A stretch of 64,000 nt of DNA, taken from contig NZ_CP067101.1 in assembly GCF_016616425.1 (NCBI RefSeq), positions 558,001-622,000 on the forward strand, given 5' to 3'. Below, in pieces: positions 8,193-17,486 of the stretch. Below the pieces are notes generated by a model that worked only from the letters and a program-made list of their open reading frames with translations, searched no databases and was not told where the DNA came from. This stretch comes from Bradyrhizobium diazoefficiens (GTDB lineage: Bacteria; Pseudomonadota; Alphaproteobacteria; Rhizobiales; Xanthobacteraceae). The position numbers were made by a program, and so were the translations under genes. The first letter of the stretch is position 1, and each line of letters begins with the position of its first letter.

Positions 8193-9334
8193 AACGGCCG
8201 GATGATTCCGACGCGCGGGATCAGCGCGATGATCAGCGCGAAGATGTTGGTCTTTCGATCATCCCTCGGAATCAGCGCAGTTTCGCGCGCAGCCGGCAGC
8301 ATCTTCACCGCATGCAGGATCAGGAACATGCAGACCGCCCAGTTCGAGATCCAGCGGGAATAGTCGAACACCATCGCGAACATCACGACATAAGCGAGAC
8401 TGACGCCGATCAGCGCCGCGATCACGAGGCGGCGGTGTGTTTCGCTTGCAAGCGCAGCAATAAGGTTTGCGAAGAAACGCCACAGCGGCGTGTGCAGCCA
8501 GATCAGCAGCGCGAACACCGGCACGCCGAGGATATTGTGCGGCAGGCGCCCCCAGGTGTCCGCGACCTCCTTCGCCAGCGGCTGGTACCAGATATAGGCG
8601 AATTGCAGCAGGTCGGTCCGCGAGGGATCGGCCATCCGGCTCTTCAGATACGCGACGAAGTCCGCTTCCGGAATCGGCATCGTTCCCAGGAATTGCGCGG
8701 CAAAGAACAGCACGGTGACGATGAGCAAGGCGAGGAGGCCGAAGGCGACGTTGCTGCGATTGAGGCCATGAGCGAGATAGTACCTGATCACGACGATGGT
8801 GACGATCGTCGGCACGTACATCAGCAGATGAATGTGGTGGATCAGCACGAGAACGATCGAGAACAGCGCGGCCGTTGCAACGAACAGAAGCGAGCCCGCC
8901 GGCATCAACAACAGGATGATGGCAAGTGCGCAGCCATAGATGTCGAAATGGCCGAGCGTGTGCATGAAGTTCTTCAGGAAGAACGGTGAGCCCGCGATGA
9001 AGACGAACAGCGGCAGCGTTTTTGCGGTGAAGCCAAAGGTCTTCTGGAACAGTCTTGCATAAAGGGCTGATGTCGCCAGCCATGTCACCCCGCCGATCGC
9101 GAACACGGACCATACCGGCACCTTGTCCGCGAACAGCGCGACGGTGGCCCCGATCAGCGCGCGCTTGATGAAGCCGAAATGGTAGTCGACCAGGAGGTGG
9201 ATGTAGGGGACGTAGGGCGGCAGCCGGATCTTGTGAACGAAGACGCCAAGAACGACAGCGGCGTTGATCGCGAGCAGGAGCCGCCACGGATTGTTCTTGA
9301 TGTCAGCCCACACGACCTGCCCGATCTGCCGCAA
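8189..9334 (-). CDS. Multi-span membrane protein of unknown function
   Basis: I do not recognise this 381-residue protein. It is very hydrophobic with about nine to ten predicted membrane spans (for example residues 18-34, 74-94, 105-122, 130-147, 150-172 and 190-210). It also has a conserved-looking loop rich in His and Phe after the first span (VDYHFGFIKRALIG). The layout, with a long loop around residues 215-260 (WYQPLAKEVADTWGRLP), is loosely like polyprenyl-linked glycosyltransferases or O-antigen-type membrane proteins, but I see no diagnostic motif. Convergent with smr; hslU lies downstream on the same strand behind a 64-base spacer. Confidence 0.75.
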   Translation of the reverse strand: MRQIGQVVWADIKNNPWRLLLAINAAVVLGVFVHKIRLPPYVPYIHLLVDYHFGFIKRALIGATVALFADKVPVWSVFAIGGVTWLATSALYARLFQKTFGFTAKTLPLFVFIAGSPFFLKNFMHTLGHFDIYGCALAIILLLMPAGSLLFVATAALFSIVLVLIHHIHLLMYVPTIVTIVVIRYYLAHGLNRSNVAFGLLALLIVTVLFFAAQFLGTMPIPEADFVAYLKSRMADPSRTDLLQFAYIWYQPLAKEVADTWGRLPHNILGVPVFALLIWLHTPLWRFFANLIAALASETHRRLVIAALIGVSLAYVVMFAMVFDYSRWISNWAVCMFLILHAVKMLPAARETALIPRDDRKTNIFALIIALIPRVGIIRPF

Positions 9335-9398
9335 CTAACTGCGCCGTCGGCCCGGCACGGCGCGACGGCGGTCGAATTGATAGCCGAGCCCGCGGAAA

Positions 9399-10703
9399 TT
9401 ACAAAATGAACCGGCTCAAATCGGCGTTCTTGGCGAGGTCGCCGACGTGCTTCTGCACGAAATCCGCATCGACCTTGACGGTCTCGCCGTTGCGGTCGGG
9501 GGCGGTGAAGGAGATCTCGTCCAGCACCCGCTCCATTACGGTCTGCAGCCGCCGCGCGCCGATGTTCTCGACGGTGGAATTGACGGCGACCGCGACGTCG
9601 GCGAGCGCGTCGATCGCGCTGTCGGTGATGTCGAGCGTCACGCCCTCGGTCTGCAGCAAGGCGACATATTGCTTGATCAGCGAGGCCTCGGGCTCGGTCA
9701 GGATGCGGCGCATGTCGTCGCGGGTCAGCGCCTGCAATTCGACGCGGATCGGCAGGCGGCCCTGCAATTCCGGCAACAGGTCTGACGGCTTTGCGACGTG
9801 GAATGCACCAGACGCGATGAACAGGATGTGGTCGGTTTTCACCGCGCCGTGCTTGGTCGAGACCGTGGTGCCTTCGATCAAGGGCAGCAGATCGCGCTGC
9901 ACGCCTTCGCGCGAGACGTCGCCGCCGACGCGGCCGTCACGCGCGCAGATCTTGTCGATCTCGTCGAGGAACACGATGCCGTTGTTCTCGACCGCGCTGA
10001 TGGCATCCAGCGTGAGCTGATCGGCATCCAGCAGCTTGTCGGATTCCTCGTTGACGAGGATCTCGTGCGAGCCCTCGACCGTCAGCCGCCGCGTCTTGCT
10101 GCGGCCGCCCAGCTTGCCGAAGATGTCGCCGATCGAAATCGCGCCCATCTGCGCGCCGGGCATGCCCGGGATCTCGAACATCGGCATGCCGCCGCCGGAC
10201 GATTGCGTCTCGATCTCGATTTCCTTGTCGTTGAGCTCGCCGGCGCGCAGCTTCTTGCGGAAAGATTCACGCGTCGCGGGGCTGGCATTGGCGCCGACCA
10301 GCGCGTCGAGCACGCGCTCCTCGGCGGCGAGCTGCGCGCGGGCCTGCACGTCCTTGCGCTTCTTCTCGCGGACCTGGGCGATCGCGACCTCGACGAGATC
10401 GCGCACGATCTGCTCGACGTCGCGGCCGACATAGCCGACCTCGGTGAACTTGGTCGCTTCCACCTTCAGGAACGGCGCATTCGCAAGTTTTGCCAAGCGC
10501 CGCGCGATCTCGGTTTTGCCGACGCCGGTGGGGCCGATCATCAGGATGTTCTTCGGCAACACCTCTTCGCGCAGGGAGCCTTCGAGCTGCTGCCGCCGCC
10601 AGCGGTTGCGCAGCGCGATCGAGACGGCGCGCTTGGCGTCGGCCTGGCCGACGATGAAACGGTCGAGTTCGGAAACAATTTCACGGGGAGAGAAGTCTGC
10701 CAT
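9399..10703 (-). CDS. hslU: HslU, AAA+ unfoldase subunit of the HslUV protease
   Basis: HslU unfolds substrates and feeds them to the HslV peptidase. The 434-residue protein has the family opening [17 protein letters not shown] and Walker A GPTGVGKT at residues 57-64. The pore segment [16 protein letters not shown] is present, followed by the I domain (about 110-230, degenerate and charged as expected), Walker [10 protein letters not shown] and the C-terminal [11 protein letters not shown] region. It ends ADLSRFIL, the hydrophobic tail that inserts into HslV. It is the last gene of a minus-strand hslV - DUF2585 - hslU group. Confidence 0.98.
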   Translation of the reverse strand: MADFSPREIVSELDRFIVGQADAKRAVSIALRNRWRRQQLEGSLREEVLPKNILMIGPTGVGKTEIARRLAKLANAPFLKVEATKFTEVGYVGRDVEQIVRDLVEVAIAQVREKKRKDVQARAQLAAEERVLDALVGANASPATRESFRKKLRAGELNDKEIEIETQSSGGGMPMFEIPGMPGAQMGAISIGDIFGKLGGRSKTRRLTVEGSHEILVNEESDKLLDADQLTLDAISAVENNGIVFLDEIDKICARDGRVGGDVSREGVQRDLLPLIEGTTVSTKHGAVKTDHILFIASGAFHVAKPSDLLPELQGRLPIRVELQALTRDDMRRILTEPEASLIKQYVALLQTEGVTLDITDSAIDALADVAVAVNSTVENIGARRLQTVMERVLDEISFTAPDRNGETVKVDADFVQKHVGDLAKNADLSRFIL

Positions 10704-10756
10704 GGGACCTTAGCTAGGATCAGTTGCGGGCCGGGACAAGCCGCTTTTTTCGGCCG

Positions 10757-11407
10757 TCAGATGATCGGCGGGCCGGATTGCCATTGCTTCACGGCCTCGA
10801 TCGGATGGATCAGCATCAGGATGTTGAGCATCAGATTGTCGCGAATGTGGAGCGCCAGCATGATCTCGAAGGCGAGCCCGAGCAGCACCGTCGCGGTGGC
10901 AGGCAGCACGCGTGCGGCGAGAAACCCCAGCATCATGAACAGCGTGTCGGAGACTGAATTGACGATGCTGTGGCCGTAATAATCCAGCGAGATCGTGCCG
11001 GCGCGGTAGCGTTCGATGATGAAGGGCGAATTCTCGACGATCTCCCAGGCACCTTCGATCAGCGTGGCGATGGTCAGGCGGGCCGGCCAAGAGAGCGGCA
11101 GGCGCGCCAACAGCAGCCACGTCAAGCCGTAGAACAGGAAGCCATGCAGAACGTGGGAAAAGCTGTACCAGTCGGCGATGTGCTGGGAATTTTCCGAGCT
11201 GTTCACCACGCCATGCCACAGTTTGACATAGCCGCAGGTGCAGATTGGCACCCGTCCCATCGCGAACAGAATCGAGGCCTGCAGCGCCAGCAACAGCAAT
11301 GCGATGCCGGCCCAGGCGGGCGGCGGTACCGCGATCTTGCTCAGCCACCGCCGGATTAGCGGCAGGTCGGCCGCGGTCATCGGGCGGAAGGTATAGGCAG
11401 GCGCCAT
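10757..11407 (-). CDS. DUF2585 membrane protein with a GNAT-like N-terminal remnant
   Basis: From about residue 23 onward this 216-residue protein is a DUF2585-type membrane protein: [20 protein letters not shown], the cysteine pair [32 protein letters not shown] and [18 protein letters not shown]. Four to six spans are predicted. Residues 1-22 ([19 protein letters not shown]) instead match the usual opening of GNAT N-acetyltransferases of the AAC(6') type, and no start codon lies between the two parts. The simplest reading is an in-frame deletion that fused a GNAT gene start to the DUF2585 gene. It begins 3 bases after the hslV stop. Confidence 0.8.
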   Translation of the reverse strand: MAPAYTFRPMTAADLPLIRRWLSKIAVPPPAWAGIALLLLALQASILFAMGRVPICTCGYVKLWHGVVNSSENSQHIADWYSFSHVLHGFLFYGLTWLLLARLPLSWPARLTIATLIEGAWEIVENSPFIIERYRAGTISLDYYGHSIVNSVSDTLFMMLGFLAARVLPATATVLLGLAFEIMLALHIRDNLMLNILMLIHPIEAVKQWQSGPPII

Positions 11408-11410
11408 TCC

Positions 11411-11971
11411 CTAGCCGGTCGCCAGGCTTTCGATGGTCACGTTGCGGTTGGTGTAGACGCAGATGTCGGCGGCGATGTCCATGGAGCGGCGGACGATGGT
11501 CTCGGCGTCCTTGTCGGTGTCGAGCAGGGCCCGTGCCGCCGCCAGCGCATAATTGCCGCCGGAGCCGATCGCCATCACGCCGGCCTCGGGCTCCAGCACG
11601 TCGCCGGTGCCGGTCAGCACCAGAGACACGTCCTTGTCGGCCACGATCATCATGGCCTCCAGCCGCCGCAAATAGCGGTCGGTGCGCCAGTCCTTGGCCA
11701 GCTCCACTGCGGCCCGGGTCAGCTGCCCCGGATATTGCTCGAGTTTGGCTTCCAACCGCTCAAACAGGGTGAAGGCGTCGGCGGTCGCGCCGGCAAAGCC
11801 GCCGATCACGTCGCCCTTGCCGAGCTTTCGGACTTTCTTGGCGTTGGACTTGATCACAGTCTGGCCGATCGAGACCTGGCCGTCGCCGCCGACCACCACC
11901 TTGCCGCCCTTGCGGACCGTCAAAATCGTGGTGCCGTGCCAGCCCGGCGAGCCGTTTTGGGAATCCTGCAT
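11411..11971 (-). CDS. hslV: HslV, peptidase subunit of the HslUV protease
   Basis: HslV is the threonine peptidase of the two-component HslUV protease. The 186-residue product has the N-terminal region [20 protein letters not shown], where the first threonine of TTI is the expected catalytic residue after processing. The segments [20 protein letters not shown] and [21 protein letters not shown] ([17 protein letters not shown]) are typical. A longer frame runs to 12154, but the ATG at 11971 places the catalytic threonine after a short propeptide as in homologues. First gene of the hslV-DUF2585-hslU group, divergent from hisB. Confidence 0.97.
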   Translation of the reverse strand: MQDSQNGSPGWHGTTILTVRKGGKVVVGGDGQVSIGQTVIKSNAKKVRKLGKGDVIGGFAGATADAFTLFERLEAKLEQYPGQLTRAAVELAKDWRTDRYLRRLEAMMIVADKDVSLVLTGTGDVLEPEAGVMAIGSGGNYALAAARALLDTDKDAETIVRRSMDIAADICVYTNRNVTIESLATG

Positions 11972-12148
11972 GAATGACCCTCGTTGTCCGCCTGATTTAG
12001 GCGGTCGGGGGCAAGGCGACAACCGGGCACAACGGGCCGCTCCGGGCCGAATTTTGCTCACCATAGGCAGAAGTAAAGGCCCCGTCAGCCGTTCCCGCAG
12101 TAGCGAAGGCGTCGTTTGGCTGTTAAAAGACCGCCGTTTTCGGCCCCC

Positions 12149-12198
12149 GAGCATGATCCGGCAAAGCGGGTACCGGTTTTCCGGGAAAGATCGTGCTC
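12149..12198. repeat. Dispersed palindromic repeat (family A)
   Basis: Arms GAGCATGATC (12149-12158) and GATCGTGCTC (12189-12198) pair with one mismatch around a centre containing ACCGGTTTTCCGG. It lies 25 bases upstream of the hisB start. A relative with the same layout occurs at 30454-30501, and the second half of 54959-55038 is a diverged version. I know this as a common intergenic palindrome of Bradyrhizobium-type genomes. Confidence 0.75.
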
Positions 12199-12223
12199 AA
12201 ATAGAAGCGAAAGCCAGCTTTCA

Positions 12224-12817
12224 ATGCGCACCGCGACGATCAAGCGCAAGACCAAGGAAACCGACGTCGAGGTCACCGTGAACCTTGATGGCACCGGCGT
12301 GTCCAATATCGCGACCGGCATCGGCTTTCTCGACCATATGCTCGATCTCCTCGCCCGCCATTCCCGGATCGACCTCACGGTCAAGGCGGTGGGCGATCTG
12401 CACATTGACCATCACCATACCACCGAAGACACCGGCATCGCGCTCGGCCAGGCGGTCAAGCAGGCGCTCGGCAACATGGCGGGTATCACCCGCTATACCG
12501 GCGTGCACATGCCCATGGACGAGACGCTGTCGCGCGTGGTCATCGACATCTCCGGCCGGCCGTTCCTGGTGTTCAAGGCCGACTTCCCCCGCGACAAGAT
12601 CGGCGAGTTCGACACCGAGCTGGTGCGCGAATGGTTCCAGGCCTTCGCCATCAACGCCGGCGTGACTCTCCACGTCGAGACCCTATATGGCGATAACAGC
12701 CACCATATCGCCGAGTCCTGCTTCAAGGGTCTGGCGCGGGCGCTGCGCACGGCGGTCGCGATCGATCCGAAGGCCATGGGCGAGATCCCGTCCACCAAGG
12801 GCTCGCTCGGCGGCTGA
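12224..12817 (+). CDS. hisB: Imidazoleglycerol-phosphate dehydratase
   Basis: HisB dehydrates imidazole glycerol phosphate to imidazole acetol phosphate, the sixth step of histidine synthesis. At 197 residues it is the single-domain form, without the histidinol phosphatase domain of enterobacteria. Metal-binding motifs are visible: [32 protein letters not shown] and [19 protein letters not shown]. The ATG at 12224 gives the usual [13 protein letters not shown] start. Next come a DUF2628 gene and hisH, so the gene set is close to a his operon. Confidence 0.97.
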   Translation: MRTATIKRKTKETDVEVTVNLDGTGVSNIATGIGFLDHMLDLLARHSRIDLTVKAVGDLHIDHHHTTEDTGIALGQAVKQALGNMAGITRYTGVHMPMDETLSRVVIDISGRPFLVFKADFPRDKIGEFDTELVREWFQAFAINAGVTLHVETLYGDNSHHIAESCFKGLARALRTAVAIDPKAMGEIPSTKGSLGG

Positions 12818-12881
12818 CGTCTCTCCCCGGCGGCACGTGCCGCCTGCGGTATCACTGAATTCCTAGGAACGGGGCATCGCC

Positions 12882-13412
12882 ATGCCTGTCTACACAGTTC
12901 ATGCTCCCTCTCCTGCCGGAGCCGATCTGCGCGCGACCGACAAGTTCGTGTTCGTTCGCGACGGTTTTCATTTCTGGGCGATGATCTTCGGTCCGGTCTG
13001 GCTGCTGTGGAATCGGCTGTGGCTGGCCCTGATCGGCTGTCTGATCTTCGTGGTCGCATTCGACGCGGGCCTGTCCGGCCTCGGCGTCGGACGCTCTTCG
13101 ATTGTCTTCGCCGATCTCATCATTGCCCTCTTGATGGGTTTTGAGGCCTCAAGCCTGCGGCGCTGGACGCTGTCGTGCGGCAAATGGCGGCAGCTCGACG
13201 TGGTGGTCGCCGACGACGAGGACACGGCCGAGCGCCGTTTTTTCGAGCGCTGGAGCCAGAAGCAGCACGGCATCGTCAACGATCAATGGGCGGTCGATCG
13301 CGGCGGCCCACCGCCGACCCGCAGCGTGCCGGGCCAGCAATTCTCGAACCCGCCGCCCATTCCGGCAGGCGGTATTATTGGGTTGTTTCCAGAGCCGGGA
13401 GGATCAAGATGA
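12882..13412 (+). CDS. DUF2628 membrane protein
   Basis: A 176-residue protein of unknown function. The N-terminus [10 protein letters not shown] followed by [20 protein letters not shown] and [13 protein letters not shown] is characteristic of DUF2628 proteins found inside alphaproteobacterial his clusters. Two to three membrane spans lie at about residues 45-65 and 70-95, then a charged region ([14 protein letters not shown]) and a proline-rich tail. Its stop overlaps the hisH start as ATGA, so it is likely co-translated with hisH. No histidine-related function is established. Confidence 0.9.
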   Translation: MPVYTVHAPSPAGADLRATDKFVFVRDGFHFWAMIFGPVWLLWNRLWLALIGCLIFVVAFDAGLSGLGVGRSSIVFADLIIALLMGFEASSLRRWTLSCGKWRQLDVVVADDEDTAERRFFERWSQKQHGIVNDQWAVDRGGPPPTRSVPGQQFSNPPPIPAGGIIGLFPEPGGSR

Positions 13413-14059
13413 GCGTTGCCATCATCGATTACGGCTCCGGGAATCTGCATTCCGCCGCGAAAGCTTTCGAGCGCGCCGCGCGCAGCCTTGAGAATCCGCA
13501 AAAAGTCTTCGTCACCAGCGATCCTGATCAGGCCTATAGCGCCGATCGCCTGGTGCTGCCGGGCGTCGGCGCCTTTGCCGATTGCCGGCGCGGGCTCGAC
13601 GCCGTCAATGGCATGGTCGAGGCGATCACTGAGGCGGTGCGGGTCAAGGCGCGGCCGTTCTTCGGCATCTGCGTCGGCATGCAGTTGATGGCGAGCCGCG
13701 GCAAGGAGCACGTCACGACCGACGGCCTGAACTGGATCGGCGGCGACGTCGAGAGGATCACGCCGCGCGATGAGAGCCTGAAGATCCCGCACATGGGCTG
13801 GAACACGCTCGACGTGCTGCAAGAGCACCCCGTTCTGGACAAGCTGCCGCTCGGCCCCAAGGGCCAGCACGCCTATTTCGTGCACGCCTACCACCTCAAC
13901 GCCGCCAACGAGGCGGACGTGCTCGCGCGTGCCGACTATGGCGGACCCGTCACCGCGATCGTTGCCAGGGACACCGCCATCGGCACCCAATTCCACCCCG
14001 AAAAGAGCCAGCGCTTCGGGCTGGCCCTGATCTCGAACTTCTTGCGATGGAAACCGTGA
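13409..14059 (+). CDS. hisH: Imidazole glycerol phosphate synthase, glutamine amidotransferase subunit
   Basis: HisH releases ammonia from glutamine for HisF, producing imidazole glycerol phosphate and AICAR. The 216-residue protein starts [15 protein letters not shown] and has the nucleophile region [12 protein letters not shown] (cysteine near residue 88). It ends with the catalytic His/Glu pair in [13 protein letters not shown]. The ATG at 13409 overlaps the DUF2628 stop; a longer frame upstream overlaps that gene and is rejected. hisA follows after a repeat-containing spacer. Confidence 0.97.
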   Translation: MSVAIIDYGSGNLHSAAKAFERAARSLENPQKVFVTSDPDQAYSADRLVLPGVGAFADCRRGLDAVNGMVEAITEAVRVKARPFFGICVGMQLMASRGKEHVTTDGLNWIGGDVERITPRDESLKIPHMGWNTLDVLQEHPVLDKLPLGPKGQHAYFVHAYHLNAANEADVLARADYGGPVTAIVARDTAIGTQFHPEKSQRFGLALISNFLRWKP

Positions 14060-14077
14060 TGGTTGCCGCTCTTGTTA

Positions 14078-14245
14078 GCTCCCCCCTTGTGGGGGAGCAA
14101 AAGGCGGCCTTTAGCCGCCGTCTTAAGAGACGCCAAGGCGAAGCCTTGGCTATGTGCGCAGCATTCGGGAGGGGGGTAAGCCCCGACGGCGGTGCTCGTG
14201 GCTACCCCCCTCCCCAACCCTCCCCCACAAGGGGGGAGGGAGCGG
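14078..14245. repeat. Composite hairpin element between hisH and hisA (family B ends)
   Basis: The spacer holds two inverted C/G hairpins: GCTCCCCCC-TTGT-GGGGGAGC (14078-14098) and CCCTCCCCC-ACAA-GGGGGGAGGG (14218-14240). They are in opposite orientation, so the unit looks like a short element with hairpin ends. Further small hairpins lie inside (GGCGGCC...GGCCGCC-type pairs around 14102-14116). The same hairpin ends bracket the DUF559 gene at 58264-58724. Confidence 0.75.
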
Positions 14246-14276
14246 ACCGTGCGCGCGGAAAGGATGCTGCAAACCA

Positions 14277-15011
14277 ATGATTCTTTTCCCCGCCATCGAT
14301 CTCAAGGACGGCCAGTGCGTGCGCCTCGAGCAAGGCGACATGGCGCGCGCGACCGTATTCAACCTCAATCCGGCCGCGCAGGCGCAGAGCTTTGCCGAGC
14401 AGGGCTTTGAGTATCTCCACGTCGTCGACCTCGATGGTGCCTTTGCCGGCAAGCCCGTGAACGCCGAGGCCGTCGAGGCCATGCTGAAGACGATCAGGAT
14501 TCCAGTACAGCTCGGCGGCGGCATTCGCGATCTCAAGACTGTCGAAGCTTGGCTCGACAAGGGCATCACCCGCGTCATCATCGGCACCGCCGCGGTGCGC
14601 GATCCGGACCTGGTGAAGGCTGCGGCGAAGACATTCCCCGGCCGCGTCGCGGTTGGGCTGGACGCGCGCGACGGCAAGGTCGCGGTCGAAGGCTGGGCCG
14701 AGATCTCCGAGGTGACGGTACTGGAGATTGCGCGGCGCTTCGAGGATGCCGGCGTTGCCGCCATCATCTTCACCGACATCGCGCGCGACGGCCTGCTCAA
14801 GGGCTTGAACCTGGAGGCGACCATCGCGCTGGCGGATAGCATCTCCATCCCCGTGATCGCCTCCGGCGGCCTCGCCTCGATCGAAGATGTGAAAGCCATG
14901 TTGACGCCGCGCGCAGCGAGGCTCGCCGGCGCGATCGCAGGCCGCGCACTCTATGACGGCCGGCTCGATCCCGCTGCCGCCCTCGCCTTGATCCGCAACG
15001 CGCGCACCTAG
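14277..15011 (+). CDS. hisA: ProFAR isomerase, histidine pathway
   Basis: HisA isomerises the aminoaldose ProFAR to the aminoketose PRFAR by an Amadori rearrangement. The 244-residue (beta/alpha)8 protein starts [20 protein letters not shown], with the catalytic Asp in AIDLKDG. The second catalytic aspartate lies in [15 protein letters not shown] (about residue 126). Phosphate-binding motifs are [10 protein letters not shown] and [12 protein letters not shown]. The start follows a repeat-filled spacer, and an AAAGGA-like site lies 13 bases upstream (GGAAAGGA at 14257-14264). hisF follows after 10 bases. Confidence 0.97.
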   Translation: MILFPAIDLKDGQCVRLEQGDMARATVFNLNPAAQAQSFAEQGFEYLHVVDLDGAFAGKPVNAEAVEAMLKTIRIPVQLGGGIRDLKTVEAWLDKGITRVIIGTAAVRDPDLVKAAAKTFPGRVAVGLDARDGKVAVEGWAEISEVTVLEIARRFEDAGVAAIIFTDIARDGLLKGLNLEATIALADSISIPVIASGGLASIEDVKAMLTPRAARLAGAIAGRALYDGRLDPAAALALIRNART

Positions 15012-15021
15012 GAGGCAACAC

Positions 15022-15795
15022 ATGTTCAAGGTGCGCGTGATCCCCTGCCTCGACGTCAAGGACGGCCGCGTCGTCAAGGGCGTCAACTTCGTCGATCTGC
15101 GCGATGCCGGCGACCCCGTCGAAGCCGCGATCGCTTATGACGCGGCCGGTGCCGACGAGCTTACCTTCCTCGACATCACGGCCACCCATGAGAACCGCGG
15201 CATCATGCTGGATGTGGTCCGCCGCACCGCGGAAGCCTGCTTCATGCCTGTCACCGTCGGCGGCGGCGTGCGTGAGGTCCACGACATCAAGACGCTGCTG
15301 CGTGCCGGCGCCGACAAGGTCTCGATCAACAGTGCTGCAGTATCCCGCCGAGAGTTCGTCAAGGAAGCTGCTGAAAAATTCGGCGGACAGTGTGTGGTGG
15401 TTGCGATCGACGCCAAGCGCGTCAAGCGTCCGGGCGGCGACCGCTGGGAGATCTTCACCCATGGTGGCCGCAACTCGACCGGCATTGATGCCATCGAGTA
15501 TGCCCAGGAGGTGGTCGCGCTCGGCGCCGGTGAAATTCTGCTCACCTCGATGGACCGAGATGGCACCAGACAGGGATTTGACATCCCGCTGACCCGGGCG
15601 ATCGCCGACAGCGTTGCCGTTCCGGTGATCGCCTCTGGCGGTGTCGGCAATCTCGACCATCTCGTCGACGGCATCCGCGACGGGCACGCTACGGCCGTGC
15701 TGGCCGCCTCGATCTTCCATTTCGGGGAATTCACCATCCGCGAAGCCAAGGAGCACATGGCCCGGCGCGGACTTCCGATGCGCCTCGATGCCTGA
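15022..15795 (+). CDS. hisF: Imidazole glycerol phosphate synthase, cyclase subunit
   Basis: HisF uses ammonia from HisH to close the imidazole ring of PRFAR. The 257-residue protein starts [20 protein letters not shown] with the catalytic Asp of the CLDVKDG motif. Further signatures are [34 protein letters not shown] and [13 protein letters not shown]. It is preceded by an AGGAGGC ribosome site and follows hisA directly, so HisA, HisF and HisH are made from one cluster. Confidence 0.98.
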   Translation: MFKVRVIPCLDVKDGRVVKGVNFVDLRDAGDPVEAAIAYDAAGADELTFLDITATHENRGIMLDVVRRTAEACFMPVTVGGGVREVHDIKTLLRAGADKVSINSAAVSRREFVKEAAEKFGGQCVVVAIDAKRVKRPGGDRWEIFTHGGRNSTGIDAIEYAQEVVALGAGEILLTSMDRDGTRQGFDIPLTRAIADSVAVPVIASGGVGNLDHLVDGIRDGHATAVLAASIFHFGEFTIREAKEHMARRGLPMRLDA

Positions 15796-15873
15796 CGACT
15801 CCCGTTCATAAAAGTGCTACACGAGGCTGCGGGGGATGGCCTCCGTGGCCAAGTGAGTTTCCGGGTATTCTTG

Positions 15874-16200
15874 ATGCCGCGTTTCACGATCCACGATCTG
15901 GCCGAGACTATCGACGTCCGCGCAGCGGCCGGCGGCGAAGCGTCCTATACCCGCAAGCTCCTCGACAAGGGCGCTGAGCATTGCGCCAAGAAGTTCGGCG
16001 AGGAGGCAGTCGAAACCGTAATCGCAGCAGTCGAAAACGATCGCGCGCATCTGATCGCCGAGAGTGCCGACCTGCTCTACCATTTTCTTGTGCTGCTGAA
16101 GGCCCGCGGCGTAAAGCTGGAAGAGGTCGAGGCGACGCTCGAGAAACGAACGACGATGTCGGGCTTGGAAGAGAAGGCGTCGCGCAAGGGCGGCAACTAG
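15874..16200 (+). CDS. hisE: Phosphoribosyl-ATP pyrophosphatase
   Basis: HisE hydrolyses phosphoribosyl-ATP to phosphoribosyl-AMP, the second step of histidine synthesis. The 108-residue all-alpha protein has the MazG-like signature: [34 protein letters not shown] and [18 protein letters not shown], with acidic metal ligands. The ATG at 15874 gives the family start [14 protein letters not shown]; an upstream start at 15814 would add 20 unlike residues. hisI is not in the window, so HisI and HisE are separate proteins here. Confidence 0.95.
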   Translation: MPRFTIHDLAETIDVRAAAGGEASYTRKLLDKGAEHCAKKFGEEAVETVIAAVENDRAHLIAESADLLYHFLVLLKARGVKLEEVEATLEKRTTMSGLEEKASRKGGN

Positions 16201-16227
16201 CCGAGGTGGAAACGGAAAGGCGGCGTC

Positions 16228-17184
16228 ATGGATATCCGCGCACCCGAGCAGCAGTACAATCCGTACCGCGTCTATACGCGCGAAGAATGGTCGCGATTGC
16301 GCGACGACACGCCGATGACGCTGGAGCCGGGTGAGTTCGACCGGCTGCGCTCGCTGCACGACCGCCTCGATCTCCAGGAGGTCGAGGACATCTATCTGCC
16401 GCTGTCGCGCCTGCTCTCGATCTATGTCGACGCGATGCAGCGCCTGTATTACGCGGAGCGCCAGTTCCTCAATATCCGCGACCGCAAGGTGCCCTACATC
16501 ATCGGCGTCGCCGGTTCGGTCGCGGTCGGGAAATCGACCACGGCCCGCGTGCTCCAGGCCCTGCTGGCGCGCTGGTCGCCGCGGCCGAAGGTCGAACTGA
16601 TCACCACCGACGGGTTTCTCTATCCCAACGCGGTGCTCGATCGGCAGGGGATCATGCAGAAGAAGGGTTTTCCCGAGAGCTACGACCTGCCGTTGCTGCT
16701 GAGCTTCCTCTCCGACATCAAGTCCGGTCGCCGCCATGTGCGCGCGCCGGTCTATTCGCATCTGACCTACGACATCGTGCCGCACCAGTGGGCCGAGATC
16801 GACCAGCCCGACATTCTGATCGTCGAGGGCGTCAACGTGCTGCAGACCGGCAAGCTCCCGCGCGACGGCAAGGCGGTGCCGGTGGTCTCCGACTTCTTCG
16901 ACTTCTCGGTCTACATCGACGCCGACGAGGCGGCGCTGCGGCAATGGTACATCAAGCGCTTCCTGGCGCTGCGCGACACCGCGTTCACCAACCCGAAATC
17001 CTATTTCAACCGCTACGCGCTGTTGTCGGACGAGGAAGCCACAGCCACCGCCACCGCGATCTGGGAACGCACCAACCTCGCTAATCTCGAGGACAACATC
17101 CTGCCGACCCGCCCTCGCGCGACACTGATCCTGAAGAAGGGCGCCGACCATACGGTGGAGAGCGTGGCGCTCAGACGGCTCTGA
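16228..17184 (+). CDS. coaA: Type I pantothenate kinase
   Basis: CoaA phosphorylates pantothenate, the first committed step to coenzyme A. The 318-residue product has the family N-terminus [12 protein letters not shown] and Walker [13 protein letters not shown] (about residues 93-104). Further signatures are [24 protein letters not shown], the [12 protein letters not shown] segment and the [11 protein letters not shown] strand. The C-terminal helices end in [10 protein letters not shown]. It starts 28 bases after hisE and may be co-transcribed with the his genes. Confidence 0.97.
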   Translation: MDIRAPEQQYNPYRVYTREEWSRLRDDTPMTLEPGEFDRLRSLHDRLDLQEVEDIYLPLSRLLSIYVDAMQRLYYAERQFLNIRDRKVPYIIGVAGSVAVGKSTTARVLQALLARWSPRPKVELITTDGFLYPNAVLDRQGIMQKKGFPESYDLPLLLSFLSDIKSGRRHVRAPVYSHLTYDIVPHQWAEIDQPDILIVEGVNVLQTGKLPRDGKAVPVVSDFFDFSVYIDADEAALRQWYIKRFLALRDTAFTNPKSYFNRYALLSDEEATATATAIWERTNLANLEDNILPTRPRATLILKKGADHTVESVALRRL

Positions 17185-17263
17185 TCGTGCCGGTCGGCGG
17201 GGCCTGCTCGTTCGAGCGATCGGAGCCACGGGTGGCCTCCCGCTGACGCGCCTCGCCGGCGCG

Positions 17264-17383
17264 TCATTTACCGGTTCTTGCACTCCAGTCCGCAGGCTTG
17301 ATGCGGCCCGCAAAGGTGGCGGGGCCGGAGCCGCCGAGTTTGTTGACATAAGCAATGCGTAGGAGTCGGGACAGCACGTTCAT
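17264..17383 (-). CDS. Small protein of 39 residues, unknown function
   Basis: This frame is short enough to be missed by usual length limits. It reads MNVLSRLLRIAYVNKLGGSG, then PATFAGRIKPADWSARTGK and a TGA stop. An AGGAG site lies 9 bases upstream of the ATG (17393-17397). Codons follow the local bias towards G/C at third positions. The N-terminal half can form an amphipathic helix; the rest looks unstructured with one tryptophan. It occupies a 302-base spacer between coaA (convergent) and the histidine kinase gene. I do not recognise the family; no function is offered. Confidence 0.6.
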   Translation of the reverse strand: MNVLSRLLRIAYVNKLGGSGPATFAGRIKPADWSARTGK

Positions 17384-17486
17384 GCGCGGAATTCTCCTGC
17401 AAATTGCTCCGAGGAGGTGACGCGCAACGCGGTCGATTTCAATTCTCGATTGCCAGCCGGGACCAGGTTCGCCGTGAGAGTCCCGA

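Noticed and set aside
7355..8989. 544-codon plus-strand frame across mltA, smr and the next gene
   Set aside because: Runs through three supported genes in another frame; Arg/Ala/Pro-rich shadow.
15817..17355. 512-codon frame antisense to hisE and coaA
   Set aside because: Lies wholly opposite two certain genes; composition is that of a mirror frame.
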